Assembly: GCA_963590855.1 (NCBI GenBank)
Contig: CAVAQT010000002.1
Span: 62,001 to 126,000, forward strand
Reading direction: 5' to 3'
From: Ruminococcus_C sp963590855
GTDB lineage: Bacteria; Bacillota; Clostridia; Oscillospirales; Ruminococcaceae
Length of the DNA stretch: 64,000 bases
The notes beneath the pieces were generated by a model, which was not told where the DNA came from, searched no databases, and worked only from the letters and a program-made list of their open reading frames with translations. How positions within the stretch are numbered: position 1 is the first letter of the stretch; the number at the start of each line of letters is the position of its first letter. The position numbers and the translations under genes were made by a program. Shown here piece after piece: positions 9,401 through 16,382 of this stretch.

Positions 9401-10132
9401 GATGTAATCGGTGGGGATGTCCACGTCCGTGATCTGGGTCAGGAATGTGGTGTGGCGGCAGTGGTCAGACCAGTATGTGTCGATCATGCGCACTTCGGTG
9501 ATGGTGGGATCGCGGTGTTCAGTGTCCCGGAAATACTTCTGGCAGAACTGGATGTCGCCCAGATCCATCGCCAGGCCATAGTCAGCGATGAACTTTTTCA
9601 GCTCGTCCTCCGACAGACCGATAAAGCCGGTGAGGGTCTCTACCGTAGTCGGGATGGTGTAATTGGTGTCCAGGGTCTCCGGCAGCTCCGGAGATGCTTC
9701 CCGGCGCTCTACCGGGTTGATGAGGTATTTTTTCAGACGGTCGAACTCAGCGTCCGTGAGATTGCCGGTGACAACATAGACATCCGCAGTGCGGACACGG
9801 CAGCGCTCGCCCTGGAGCAGGATCTGGATACACTGCTCACAGCTGTCTGCACGCTGGTCGAACTGACCCGGCAGATACTCTGTGGCGAACATCCGCTGAC
9901 CCTCTTCCAGTGCCGGAAGCGTGGTGTAGGTGTGGTCTACAGCAGGCTCGGAAAAGACTGTGGGGACAGCGCGCTCAAAAGCTTCTGCCGTCAGATGGTC
10001 TGCGTCATAGCGGTGAAAAATGCGAATGTCGCTGACATTCAGACGGAGCGCAGTCTGCACGTCGCTCAGGACAGAGCGCGCTTCAACGGCGAATTCCGGC
10101 TTTTTCTCCACATAAATACGAAAAACGGACAT
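6428..10132 (-). CDS. purL: Phosphoribosylformylglycinamidine synthase (large, single-chain form)
   Basis: 1234 residues; ATG with TAAAGGAG upstream. It converts FGAR, glutamine and ATP to FGAM in the fourth step of de novo purine synthesis. The chain combines the PurS-like N-terminus, the two ATP-binding synthetase halves (DTYWSDHCRHTTF, FKNETHNHPTEIEPFGGAATC, GGKTGRDGCGGATGSSK) and a C-terminal class I glutaminase domain (PGTNCEYDTARVF, nucleophile Cys in GICNGFQALV, catalytic His/Glu region near FNPNTSMMAIEG). Many Firmicutes split this enzyme into PurS, PurQ and PurL; here it is fused, as in proteobacteria and many Clostridia. It lies 12 bases downstream of mtaB and shares its promoter. 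No purine riboswitch is seen. Confidence 0.97.
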   Translation of the reverse strand: MSVFRIYVEKKPEFAVEARSVLSDVQTALRLNVSDIRIFHRYDADHLTAEAFERAVPTVFSEPAVDHTYTTLPALEEGQRMFATEYLPGQFDQRADSCEQCIQILLQGERCRVRTADVYVVTGNLTDAEFDRLKKYLINPVERREASPELPETLDTNYTIPTTVETLTGFIGLSEDELKKFIADYGLAMDLGDIQFCQKYFRDTEHRDPTITEVRMIDTYWSDHCRHTTFLTQITDVDIPTDYIKDTYDAYCTVRQELGRGEKPMTLMDLATIAAKKLKADGKLNDLDESEEINACSVKIKVDIDGKEEDWILMFKNETHNHPTEIEPFGGAATCLGGAIRDPLSGRSYVYQAMRVTGAANPLVPVEDTIAGKLPQRKITVGAANGYSSYGNQIGLATGHVAEVYHPGYMAKRMEIGAVLGAAPASNIRREAPVPGDIVILLGGKTGRDGCGGATGSSKSHTVESLGHCGAEVQKGNAPEERKLQRLFRNPTVTQMIKRCNDFGAGGVSVAIGELTDGLEIDLNAVPKKYDGLDGTEIAISESQERMAVVVAAEDADKFIKEAGKENLEATIVATVQAEPRLRMHWNGNTIVDLSREFLNSNGAAKHTGIAIEAPQPAAESTLTDSADAWTELLSSLNICSQKGLIEKFDSTIGAGTVLMPFGGVYQLSPSQAMAAKIPVLKGETNTCSLMAWGYNPTVSERNPYLGAMDAVITSIAKVVAAGGSWHHCWLTFQEYFERTQNDPKRWGKPMAALLGAFKAQLELSCGSIGGKDSMSGTFENIDVPPTLVSFAVSTAKADKVVSTEFKQAGDKVVMLRPETDENGIPSFESIRATFDKVEAMIAAGRIRAGWVIDYGGVAEGIAKMCFGNGIGFTFDRQLTDAELFQPCCGGFLLELCGDAEEGEDVIGSTSENPEIVCPKFTLQLDKLLAVWEKKLEPVFPCRIKTTTEVPEKLSYPRKTTLSASIKSAQPRVLIPVFPGTNCEYDTARVFERAGARPQTFIVRNLSAAAMEDSITTFAAMVRQAQIIMIPGGFSGGDEPEGSGKFITAFFRNPRIMDAVHDLLKNRDGLMLGICNGFQALVKLGLVPFGEIMDMTNVSPTLTFNTIARHQSMLVRTRIASNKSPWLYGTEVDDVHTVAISHGEGRFVAPPELLADMAKNGQIATQYVDMDGNPTMDIHFNPNTSMMAIEGITSPDGRVLGKMGHSERIGQNLYRNVPGEKDQKIFESGVAYFK

Positions 10133-10144
10133 GGTAAATCTCCT

Positions 10145-11467
10145 TTATTTTGAATTTGCGGATGCTGCTGCGACCAGTGTCCCATAGCAGCACTCCGCAT
10201 CACTCTCTTCTATTCTAACACAAAAAATGCGATTACGCAAACTTTTTTTTGGATTTTTTGCAGAAATTCGCACAACGGTGCCGTTTGGGGTATGTCCCAC
10301 ATGATAGCCGTCGCCGCGTTCACGCTCAAAAAGTACCGGAAATTCCGTGCCGATCTGGCTTTTCAGAAAGGCTTCCTTTGCGGCTTTTGCCGCTTTTTGC
10401 GCCTGTTCCATCCGGGCAGTTTTTTCTGCACCGCTGCACTGCTCCGGAAACGCCGCCGCCCGTGTGCCGGCTCTGGGCGAGTAGCGGAACACATGCATGG
10501 CGGCGAAGCCCATCTGCTGGGCGAATGCCAGAGAGTCCCGAAAGTCCTCGTCTGTTTCACCGGGAAAGCCCACCATGAAATCCGTGGTAATGGCGCAGTC
10601 GGGAAAATGCCGCCGGATGCGCGCACAGATAGCGGCATACTCGGCGCTGTTGTACTTCCGGTTCATGGCGCGCAGGGTCTTGTCACAGCCGCTCTGGAGC
10701 GACAGGTGGAACTGGGGACAGAACTGGGGCAGCGCCGCCAGCCGGGAGAGCTGTTCTTCTGTCAGGCGCTCCGGTTCAAGAGACCCCAGCCGGACGCGTT
10801 CCACACCGGGGACTGCGGCGCAGAGTTCTACCGCTTCTGCCAGCGAGCCGCCCCACTCCATGCCGTAAAAGCCCAGGTTGATGCCGCAGAGGACGATCTC
10901 CCGATAGCCGTTCTCCGCAAATCCGGCGGCGGCTTTGCGCAGTTCGTCTGGTTTCATGCTCCGGCAGCGTCCCCGGGCATAGGGAATGATGCAGTAGCTG
11001 CAAAAGCAGTTGCATCCGTCCTGGATCTTCAAAAAAGCGCGGGTGTTGTCCGGCATGGTATCGCAGGGCAGCGCCTCGAAGTCGTCCTGCGTGCCGTAGC
11101 TGTCCACGGCGGCAATCCGGGCGTGGTTCTGACATAGTTCCGTCAGAAGCGCCGGCAGACGGCTGCGGTGTTTTGTGCCAAGCACCAGATCGGCTTCGGG
11201 AATAGCGGCTGCTTCGTCAGGATACGCCTGGGGATAACAGCCCGTGAGAACCAGCAGGGCATCCGGGTGCTCCCGGCGGACTTTGCGCATGGCGTGACGC
11301 AGGCGGCTGTCTCCCGATGCGGTGACGGTGCAGGAGTTGAACAGAAAGATGTCTGCCTGTTCCGGCTGTGCGGCAATTGTGTAGCCGGCGCTTTGCAGCA
11401 GAGACTGCATCCCAGCGGTCTCACAGGTGTTTACCTTGCATCCAAATGTATAGAAATAACAGTTCAA
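10145..11467 (-). CDS. mtaB: tRNA (t6A37) methylthiotransferase MtaB
   Basis: 440 residues if translation begins at TTG 11467, preceded by AGGAGG at a 12-base distance; the ATG at 11488 would add seven residues but itself overlaps that ribosome binding site. The N-terminal MTTase domain has the three iron-sulfur cysteines in FGCKVN, SCTVT and TGCYPQ; the radical SAM centre is CNCFCSYC; a TRAM-like C-terminal region follows (about 380-440). The enzyme adds methylthio to t6A37 of tRNAs reading ANN codons. MtaB is distinguished from MiaB/RimO by the YTFGCKVNTCET start. It is first in a two-gene minus-strand operon with purL. The start choice is the least certain part. Confidence 0.92.
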   Translation of the reverse strand: MNCYFYTFGCKVNTCETAGMQSLLQSAGYTIAAQPEQADIFLFNSCTVTASGDSRLRHAMRKVRREHPDALLVLTGCYPQAYPDEAAAIPEADLVLGTKHRSRLPALLTELCQNHARIAAVDSYGTQDDFEALPCDTMPDNTRAFLKIQDGCNCFCSYCIIPYARGRCRSMKPDELRKAAAGFAENGYREIVLCGINLGFYGMEWGGSLAEAVELCAAVPGVERVRLGSLEPERLTEEQLSRLAALPQFCPQFHLSLQSGCDKTLRAMNRKYNSAEYAAICARIRRHFPDCAITTDFMVGFPGETDEDFRDSLAFAQQMGFAAMHVFRYSPRAGTRAAAFPEQCSGAEKTARMEQAQKAAKAAKEAFLKSQIGTEFPVLFERERGDGYHVGHTPNGTVVRISAKNPKKSLRNRIFCVRIEESDAECCYGTLVAAASANSK

Positions 11468-11614
11468 GTCTGTGTGATACCTCCTCATCTCCAGAAAAAA
11501 CGACGGAATTTCCGGAAAATCGACGGAATTTCCGCAGAATCTTTGCGCCGTTTTCACTGGATTTTCATGAAAATTAACGTCACTGTCAAAAAAACAGGGG
11601 TGTTTCCATCTTCT

Positions 11615-11643
11615 ATTATACTATATCGACGAAATTGTTGCAA
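11615..11643 (-). promoter_or_regulatory. Promoter of mtaB-purL
   Basis: On the minus strand TTGCAA (11643-11638), a 17-base spacer and perfect TATAAT (11620-11615). Its -35 element is only five bases from the -35 element of the divergent promoter at 11649. Confidence 0.8.
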
Positions 11644-11648
11644 TCGTC

Positions 11649-11677
11649 TTGACAAGAAAATTTTTTCGTGGTAGACT
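11649..11677 (+). promoter_or_regulatory. Promoter of the HPr-like gene
   Basis: TTGACA at 11649-11654, 17-base spacer, TAGACT at 11672-11677. The leader is about 145 bases long and reaches the GAGGAGG ribosome binding site at 11814-11820. Confidence 0.7.
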
Positions 11678-11828
11678 ATAGGTACAGAACAGAAAAACAT
11701 CCGAAGCTTCCAAAAGAAAGCAAAAGACAGTGTGCACGTCATTGTCAGGATGGATTTGCTTTTGTTCTGCAATTTATTGTGACACCGGAAGGGCGAGAGG
11801 TAGACCCCTTCAAGAGGAGGTAATTGTT

Positions 11829-12059
11829 ATGTATGAAACAACAATTCAACTGAATGCAATCAACGATGTAAAGGATTTCGTCAACAAGGTTATGCTGTTC
11901 AATTATGACATTGATCTGGTGTCCGGCCGTTATGCCATCGATGCAAAGTCCATCATGGGTATCTTCAGCCTGGATCTGTCCAAGCCGATCAAGCTGCAGG
12001 CACACACTGATGATCCGGAAAAGCTGGTAGAGTCTATCGGCAAGTACATCGTCAAGTAA
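11829..12059 (+). CDS. HPr-fold protein lacking the phosphorylatable histidine (Crh-like)
   Basis: 76 residues from ATG 11829, preceded by AAGAGGAGG. The central segment DAKSIMGIFSLDL matches the regulatory Ser46 region of HPr (NAKSIMGVMSL), so Ser41 is the counterpart of the HPr kinase target. The active-site loop HARPA of HPr is absent; when aligned by distance, Ala10-Ile-Asn-Asp occupies that site, so the protein cannot carry phosphate from EI to EII. The same combination (Ser kept, His lost) is known in Bacillus Crh, a catabolite-repression cofactor. A regulatory rather than transport role is therefore likely. The gene is monocistronic with its own strong promoter and terminator. Confidence 0.8.
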   Translation: MYETTIQLNAINDVKDFVNKVMLFNYDIDLVSGRYAIDAKSIMGIFSLDLSKPIKLQAHTDDPEKLVESIGKYIVK

Positions 12060-12109
12060 GTTTTTAGAACACACATCTTTTTCAAAGATTGAGTAGAATA
12101 GTAAGAGGG

Positions 12110-12145
12110 AAAAACGGCACTCCGGAAACGGGGTGCCGTTTTTCT
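12110..12145 (+). terminator. Terminator after the HPr-like gene
   Basis: AAAACGGCACTCC / GGGGTGCCGTTTTT stem with a 6-base loop and a T run. Confidence 0.9.
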
Positions 12146-12213
12146 ATTTGCGCGAAAAGCACATATTGATACACGCAGCCGCATATGCTTTTTCCAAAAC
12201 GGGAGGTATGTCT

Positions 12214-13353
12214 ATGAAACGATGGCTTGCGGCAATTTGTGCGGCGGTGCTGTTGGGAACGCTCTGGCGTGTTCCGGCAGTCTGTGCTGCGGAAGAACCG
12301 GAGATCCCGGCGGCTGCCTATGCGCTGATGGAGGCGGAGACCGGAACGCTCCTGCTGGAGTCCCACAGCGGCGACCGGCAGCCCTGCGGCGCAATGGCGA
12401 AGCTGATGACTGCCTATCTGGCGGCGGAGCAGCTGGAGCAGGGAAGCTGGACAGCAGACACGGTGCTCACAGCAACAGACGCAGTTACCGGGACAAAAGG
12501 CGCTGTGATCTGGCTCACTGCCGGGGAGGAAATGACAGTGGGCGATCTGCTGAAAGGACTGATCGTGGGCAATGCCAACGATGCCGCCATTGTCCTTGCC
12601 GCGGCGGTGAGCGGCGACGCAGAGACCTTTGTCATGGATATGAATGCCCGTGCCTTTGACCTGGGAATGCGTGACACCTGGTTTACCAATCCCTGCGGCA
12701 ATTCGGATGACGGGGCATATACCACGGCGGCAGATCTGGCGCGGCTCTGCTGTGCGCTGGCGAAACAGGAATGTCTCCGGGAATATTTCCGTACCTGGCG
12801 GGACTTTCTCCGGGGCGATGCCACAGAACTGGTGAACGAAAACACCTTTGCCCGGACGGATGAGACCAGCATCGGTTTTAAGGCGTGTCACAGCGAAAAA
12901 GAGGGATTTCGCATTGCCGCCGGGGCAGAGCGCAGCCAGATGCAATGCGTGGCGGTGGTACTGGGATGCAGCGACACGGACAGCCGCTTTACACTGGCGA
13001 AGCAACTGCTGCGAAAGGGCTTTTCCGGGTGGAAAGTGGTACAGCCGGGCTTTTCCGGAGAATTTCTCTATCCGGTGCAGGTGCGCGGCGGCGTGGAACG
13101 CGCCGTTCTGGCAGAACCGGGAAAGCTAAAGGGTCTGGCGATCCCACGCAGCTGCGGCGAACTGGAGACGGTCATGGTGCTGCCCCAATATGTGCAGGCA
13201 CCGGTGCGGAAAGGACAAAAATTGGGGCAGGCGGCGTTCTATCAGGGCGATACGCTGCTCTATGAGACGGAGGTAGAGGCTGCTGATGCTGTGCGTGTTC
13301 GCGGCTATTGGGATACCCTTCGGGAAATAACGGTCAAAATGCTTAAATTGTAG
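12214..13353 (+). CDS. D-Ala-D-Ala carboxypeptidase-family (S11) protein with degenerate active site
   Basis: 379 residues from ATG 12214 (GGGAGG 7 bases upstream; ATG 12208 is too close to it). A signal peptide ends near VCAAEE. The fold follows DacA/PBP5: an N-terminal transpeptidase-like domain and a C-terminal PBP5-C beta domain (about 270-379). All three catalytic motifs are altered: the SxxK of family members is Ala60-Met-Ala-Lys63, the SxN is Asn120-Ala-Asn122, and the KTG is Lys223-Ala-Cys225. Without the nucleophile Ser the protein cannot form the acyl-enzyme, so it should be inactive as a carboxypeptidase. It may bind peptidoglycan or act as a scaffold. The reading frame is intact and well conserved around the lost residues, which argues against simple decay. 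Confidence 0.88.
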   Translation: MKRWLAAICAAVLLGTLWRVPAVCAAEEPEIPAAAYALMEAETGTLLLESHSGDRQPCGAMAKLMTAYLAAEQLEQGSWTADTVLTATDAVTGTKGAVIWLTAGEEMTVGDLLKGLIVGNANDAAIVLAAAVSGDAETFVMDMNARAFDLGMRDTWFTNPCGNSDDGAYTTAADLARLCCALAKQECLREYFRTWRDFLRGDATELVNENTFARTDETSIGFKACHSEKEGFRIAAGAERSQMQCVAVVLGCSDTDSRFTLAKQLLRKGFSGWKVVQPGFSGEFLYPVQVRGGVERAVLAEPGKLKGLAIPRSCGELETVMVLPQYVQAPVRKGQKLGQAAFYQGDTLLYETEVEAADAVRVRGYWDTLREITVKMLKL

Positions 13354-13394
13354 CCGATGGATTTGTGTAGATTATACAAGAATCCGGATACCCC

Positions 13395-13423
13395 TTGCAA
13401 TCTGCCGCAGAATATAGTATGAT
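13395..13423 (+). promoter_or_regulatory. Promoter of pgi
   Basis: TTGCAA at 13395-13400, 17-base spacer, TATGAT at 13418-13423. The leader to the start codon is about 115 bases. Confidence 0.7.
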
Positions 13424-13543
13424 ATAAGTGGTAAAGTGGTTGGACAGCACAAGTGTGTCGGCGGGTCTCTCAAAGATGTTTCTCTGGAGACGGCTGCACG
13501 CGCTGCCCGACGCCTTGAGAAGAAAGTGGAGGGAAATTGTATT

Positions 13544-14884
13544 ATGTCTTCTGTAAAGCTGAATACAAAATATCTGGCAAACTATGTGAATCCGGATGAA
13601 CTGACCGGAATTCGTCATCAGGTAGAGGCATCTGCAAAGATGCTGCACGAAAAGAGCGGTCTCGGCTCGGATTTTCTGGGCTGGCTGACACTGCCGACGG
13701 ATTATGACAAGGAAGAGTTCGCACGGATCCAGGCAGCAGCAAAGAAGATCCAGAAAAATTCTGAGGTACTGGTTGTGATCGGTATCGGTGGTTCTTATCT
13801 GGGTGCCCGCGCTGCGATCGAGTTCCTGAAATCGCCGTTCTATAACAATCTGAAGAAGGACACACCGGACATCTACTATGTGGGCAACAACATCAACCCC
13901 ACATACCTGAACGAAGTGATCTCCATCTGCGAGGGCAGAGATTTTTCTGTCAACGTCATTTCCAAGTCTGGTACCACCACAGAGCCGGCTCTGGCATTCC
14001 GTGTGTTCAAGCAGCTGGTAGAAAAGAAGTACGGCAAGGAAGGCGCAAAGGATCACATTTTTGCTACCACTGACAAGGCAAAGGGCACACTGAAGTCCCT
14101 GTCTGATACAGAGGGCTATGAGACATTCGTTGTACCGGATGATGTCGGCGGACGCTATTCTGTTCTGACTGCTGTTGGTCTGCTGCCTATCGCTGTAGCA
14201 GGCTGCGACATCGAAGCACTGATGGCTGGTGCGGCAGAGGCACAGAAGGAGCTGACCGCAGATTTCGACAACAACGACTGTTATAAGTATGCTGCACTGC
14301 GCAACATTCTGTATCGCAAGGGCAAGACCGTAGAGATGCTGGTATCCTATGAGCCGAGCTTTGTGACCATGGCAGAATGGTACAAGCAGCTGTTCGGCGA
14401 GAGCGAAGGCAAGGACAACAAGGGTGTATTCCCGTCCTCCGCAGTGTTCTCCACCGATCTGCACTCCATGGGTCAGTATATCCAGGAAGGCAGCCGCATT
14501 CTGTTCGAGACTGTCGTAGACATCAAGAAGCCGAAGCAGGACTTTTTCCTGGAGCCGGACGCAGAGAATCTGGACGGTCTGAATTTCCTGACCGGTCAGA
14601 ATATGTCTGTGGTAAACCGCAAGGCACTGGAAGGCGTCGTACTGGCACACACAGACGGCGGTGTTCCGAATATGATCCTCGAGGTTGAGGACGTATCCGA
14701 GAAGAGCCTGGGCTATCTGATCTACTTCTTTGAAAAGGCATGCGCAGTTTCCGGTTATCTGCTGGGTGTAAATCCGTTCAACCAGCCGGGCGTAGAAAGC
14801 TACAAGAAGAATATGTTTGCACTGCTGGGCAAGCCGGGCTATGAAGACCAGAAGGCTGCTCTGGAGGCAAAGCTGGCTGAATAA
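13544..14884 (+). CDS. pgi: Glucose-6-phosphate isomerase
   Basis: 446 residues from ATG 13544, with GGAGGG 10 bases upstream. It interconverts glucose 6-phosphate and fructose 6-phosphate in glycolysis. Visible motifs are the phosphate-binding VVIGIGGSYLGARAA, SKSGTTTEPALAFR, the VGGRYSVLTAVGLLP signature, the catalytic Glu in SMGQYIQEG, and the Lys region NQPGVESYKKNMFALLGK at the C-terminus. The length matches Gram-positive Pgi (about 450). Codon use is biased to preferred codons, consistent with high expression. The next gene begins 90 bases later and has its own ribosome binding site; cotranscription is possible because only a weak hairpin (ACAGCCG/GCGGCTGT) without a T run lies between. 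Confidence 0.98.
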   Translation: MSSVKLNTKYLANYVNPDELTGIRHQVEASAKMLHEKSGLGSDFLGWLTLPTDYDKEEFARIQAAAKKIQKNSEVLVVIGIGGSYLGARAAIEFLKSPFYNNLKKDTPDIYYVGNNINPTYLNEVISICEGRDFSVNVISKSGTTTEPALAFRVFKQLVEKKYGKEGAKDHIFATTDKAKGTLKSLSDTEGYETFVVPDDVGGRYSVLTAVGLLPIAVAGCDIEALMAGAAEAQKELTADFDNNDCYKYAALRNILYRKGKTVEMLVSYEPSFVTMAEWYKQLFGESEGKDNKGVFPSSAVFSTDLHSMGQYIQEGSRILFETVVDIKKPKQDFFLEPDAENLDGLNFLTGQNMSVVNRKALEGVVLAHTDGGVPNMILEVEDVSEKSLGYLIYFFEKACAVSGYLLGVNPFNQPGVESYKKNMFALLGKPGYEDQKAALEAKLAE

Positions 14885-14974
14885 GCAGCAAAAAATCAAG
14901 TGTTCAACAGCCGTATCGCGGCTGTGGCGGAATAAAGAAGTACCGGAATCACCGGTGCGAAAGGAGTTATCATC

Positions 14975-15382
14975 ATGATTCGACTGATTACAGGTAAAAA
15001 AGGAAGCGGAAAAACAAAGATCATTATCGATAAAATTAATGCAGCAGTAAAGAACACCAACGGCTGCCTGGTTTGCATCGAAAAGGGCGAGACTCTGCGC
15101 CGTTCCATCAGCTATAAGGTTAGATGGTGCGACACCGAGCAGTTCGCAATCGACAGCTTTGATGCATTCTATGGTTTCGTTGCTGGTATGCTGGCTGGCA
15201 ACTATGACATCAAGGAGATCTATGTTGACGGTATCCTGAAGATCGCCGGCGCTGACTTTGAGGCACTGGGCCGCACACTGGAAAAGCTGGACAAGCTGAC
15301 CGGTGATGATTCTACCGTAACATTCACAGTATCGGCAGACGTATCTGAACTGCCGTCCTCTGTTACCAAGTTCGTAGACTAA
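14975..15382 (+). CDS. Small P-loop protein of unknown function
   Basis: 135 residues; ATG after GAAAGGAG. A Walker A motif, GKKGSGKT (residues 7-14), stands at the N-terminus, followed by a short alpha/beta chain. A possible Walker B-like strand is EIYVDGILKIAG (about 79-90). It is too short for a complete kinase or ABC ATPase core and has no obvious lid or sensor motif. Small proteins of this type occur in many Clostridia next to housekeeping genes, but I do not recognise a characterised member. It is the only gene between pgi and the yceD promoter. It may bind nucleotides; no substrate can be proposed. Confidence 0.75.
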   Translation: MIRLITGKKGSGKTKIIIDKINAAVKNTNGCLVCIEKGETLRRSISYKVRWCDTEQFAIDSFDAFYGFVAGMLAGNYDIKEIYVDGILKIAGADFEALGRTLEKLDKLTGDDSTVTFTVSADVSELPSSVTKFVD

Positions 15383-15436
15383 TTCGTCCCGGAATGCGGT
15401 AATGCGCTGCTTTTTTCGATTTTTTTCAAAAAGGGC

Positions 15437-15466
15437 TTGACAAGGCAGCGTGAAATTTGTTATAAT
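15437..15466 (+). promoter_or_regulatory. Promoter of yceD-rpmF
   Basis: TTGACA at 15437-15442, an 18-base spacer and TATAAT at 15461-15466. Confidence 0.85.
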
Positions 15467-15496
15467 AAATGATGCAATGCGTGAAAGGAAGCAGGT

Positions 15497-15952
15497 ATGA
15501 TTCTACAGCTGCGGGAGATTTTTCAGATAGAGGGTATGCACCTGCCGGTGGATTATGCGATCACGCCGGAAGAATTGTCCGAGGTGCGCGGCTATACATT
15601 TGCCGCACCGGTGTCCGTAAAGGGCGAGTTTTATAACCGTGCCGGGATCGTGACACTGAAGTATACTGTCTCCTGTACATTAGATGCGGTCTGTGACCGA
15701 TGCCTGACTGAGCTGAAGCGGGACTATTCGTATGACTTTTCTCACACAGTTGTACCGTCTCTGCACAGCGAAGGGGACATCTATGACACATACCTGGTGG
15801 CACAACACGACAGCATTGATATGAATGAGACAGCAATCTCAGATCTTTTGCTGATGCTGCCGACAAAGATGCTTTGCCGGGAGGATTGTAAGGGTCTGTG
15901 CGATATCTGTGGGTGTAATCTGAACGAAGGCACCTGCGACTGTCGAAAGTAG
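15497..15952 (+). CDS. yceD: YceD family (DUF177) protein
   Basis: 151 residues; ATG 15497 follows GAAAGGAAG. The family signature is visible: a beta-rich N-terminus and then YTVSCTLDAVCDRCL, with a C-terminal cysteine cluster LCREDCKGLCDICG-CNLNEGTCDC that probably binds zinc. YceD is nearly always found directly upstream of rpmF, as here (16 bases apart), and has been linked to 23S rRNA or large-subunit maturation in bacteria and chloroplasts. The pairing with L32 supports a role in ribosome assembly. The exact reaction is unknown. Confidence 0.93.
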   Translation: MILQLREIFQIEGMHLPVDYAITPEELSEVRGYTFAAPVSVKGEFYNRAGIVTLKYTVSCTLDAVCDRCLTELKRDYSYDFSHTVVPSLHSEGDIYDTYLVAQHDSIDMNETAISDLLLMLPTKMLCREDCKGLCDICGCNLNEGTCDCRK

Positions 15953-15968
15953 AAGGAGGTGCCAAGAC

Positions 15969-16157
15969 ATGGCTGTACCGAAGAATAAGGTCTCCAAGGC
16001 AAGACGTAACAAGAGACGTTCTGCTGTTTGGAAGCTCGATGCACCTGCAATGAGCACATGCAGCAACTGCGGCGCAATTAAGGCTCCGCACAAGGTTTGC
16101 AAAAACTGCGGATATTACAAGGGCGTTGCTGTTCTGAAGATGGACGATGCAGAATAA
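15969..16157 (+). CDS. rpmF: 50S ribosomal protein L32
   Basis: 62 residues; ATG after AGAAGGAGGTG. MAVPKNKVSKARRNKRRS is the typical L32 start, and the zinc ribbon is complete: CSNCG (Cys at about 35 and 38) and CKNCG. It is therefore the C+ (zinc-binding) form. It is cotranscribed with yceD. Confidence 0.98.
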   Translation: MAVPKNKVSKARRNKRRSAVWKLDAPAMSTCSNCGAIKAPHKVCKNCGYYKGVAVLKMDDAE

Positions 16158-16193
16158 GTGCTGACTGACAAGACGATTTCGTTTTGTACGAGG

Positions 16194-16226
16194 AGGAGAG
16201 GCGGCTGGTGTCGCCTCTCTTTTTTG
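16194..16226 (+). terminator. Terminator after rpmF
   Basis: GGAGAGGCG / CGCCTCTC stem with a 7-base loop, followed by TTTTTT. Confidence 0.9.
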
Positions 16227-16382
16227 TATGTTTGTCGGTTTTTGGGGACGATTCGCATAGAAAAATTCTGCGAAACCGGGCGGATGTGCAAAAAAAGACA
16301 ACGCATTCCACTATAGGGATGCTGTCAAACGAAAATCCTCATCTGAAATATAATTTGTGATAATAAAGGAGATGAAATCCCT

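Noticed and set aside
6950..10153. A 1067-codon open frame on the plus strand opposite purL.
   Set aside because: It mirrors the codon positions of purL, has no ribosome binding site, and its translation is Cys/His/Gly-rich without any domain; purL motifs are unambiguous.
13343..14899. A 518-codon open frame opposite pgi.
   Set aside because: Shadow of pgi; the translation shows no family motif, while pgi carries every signature of the isomerase.
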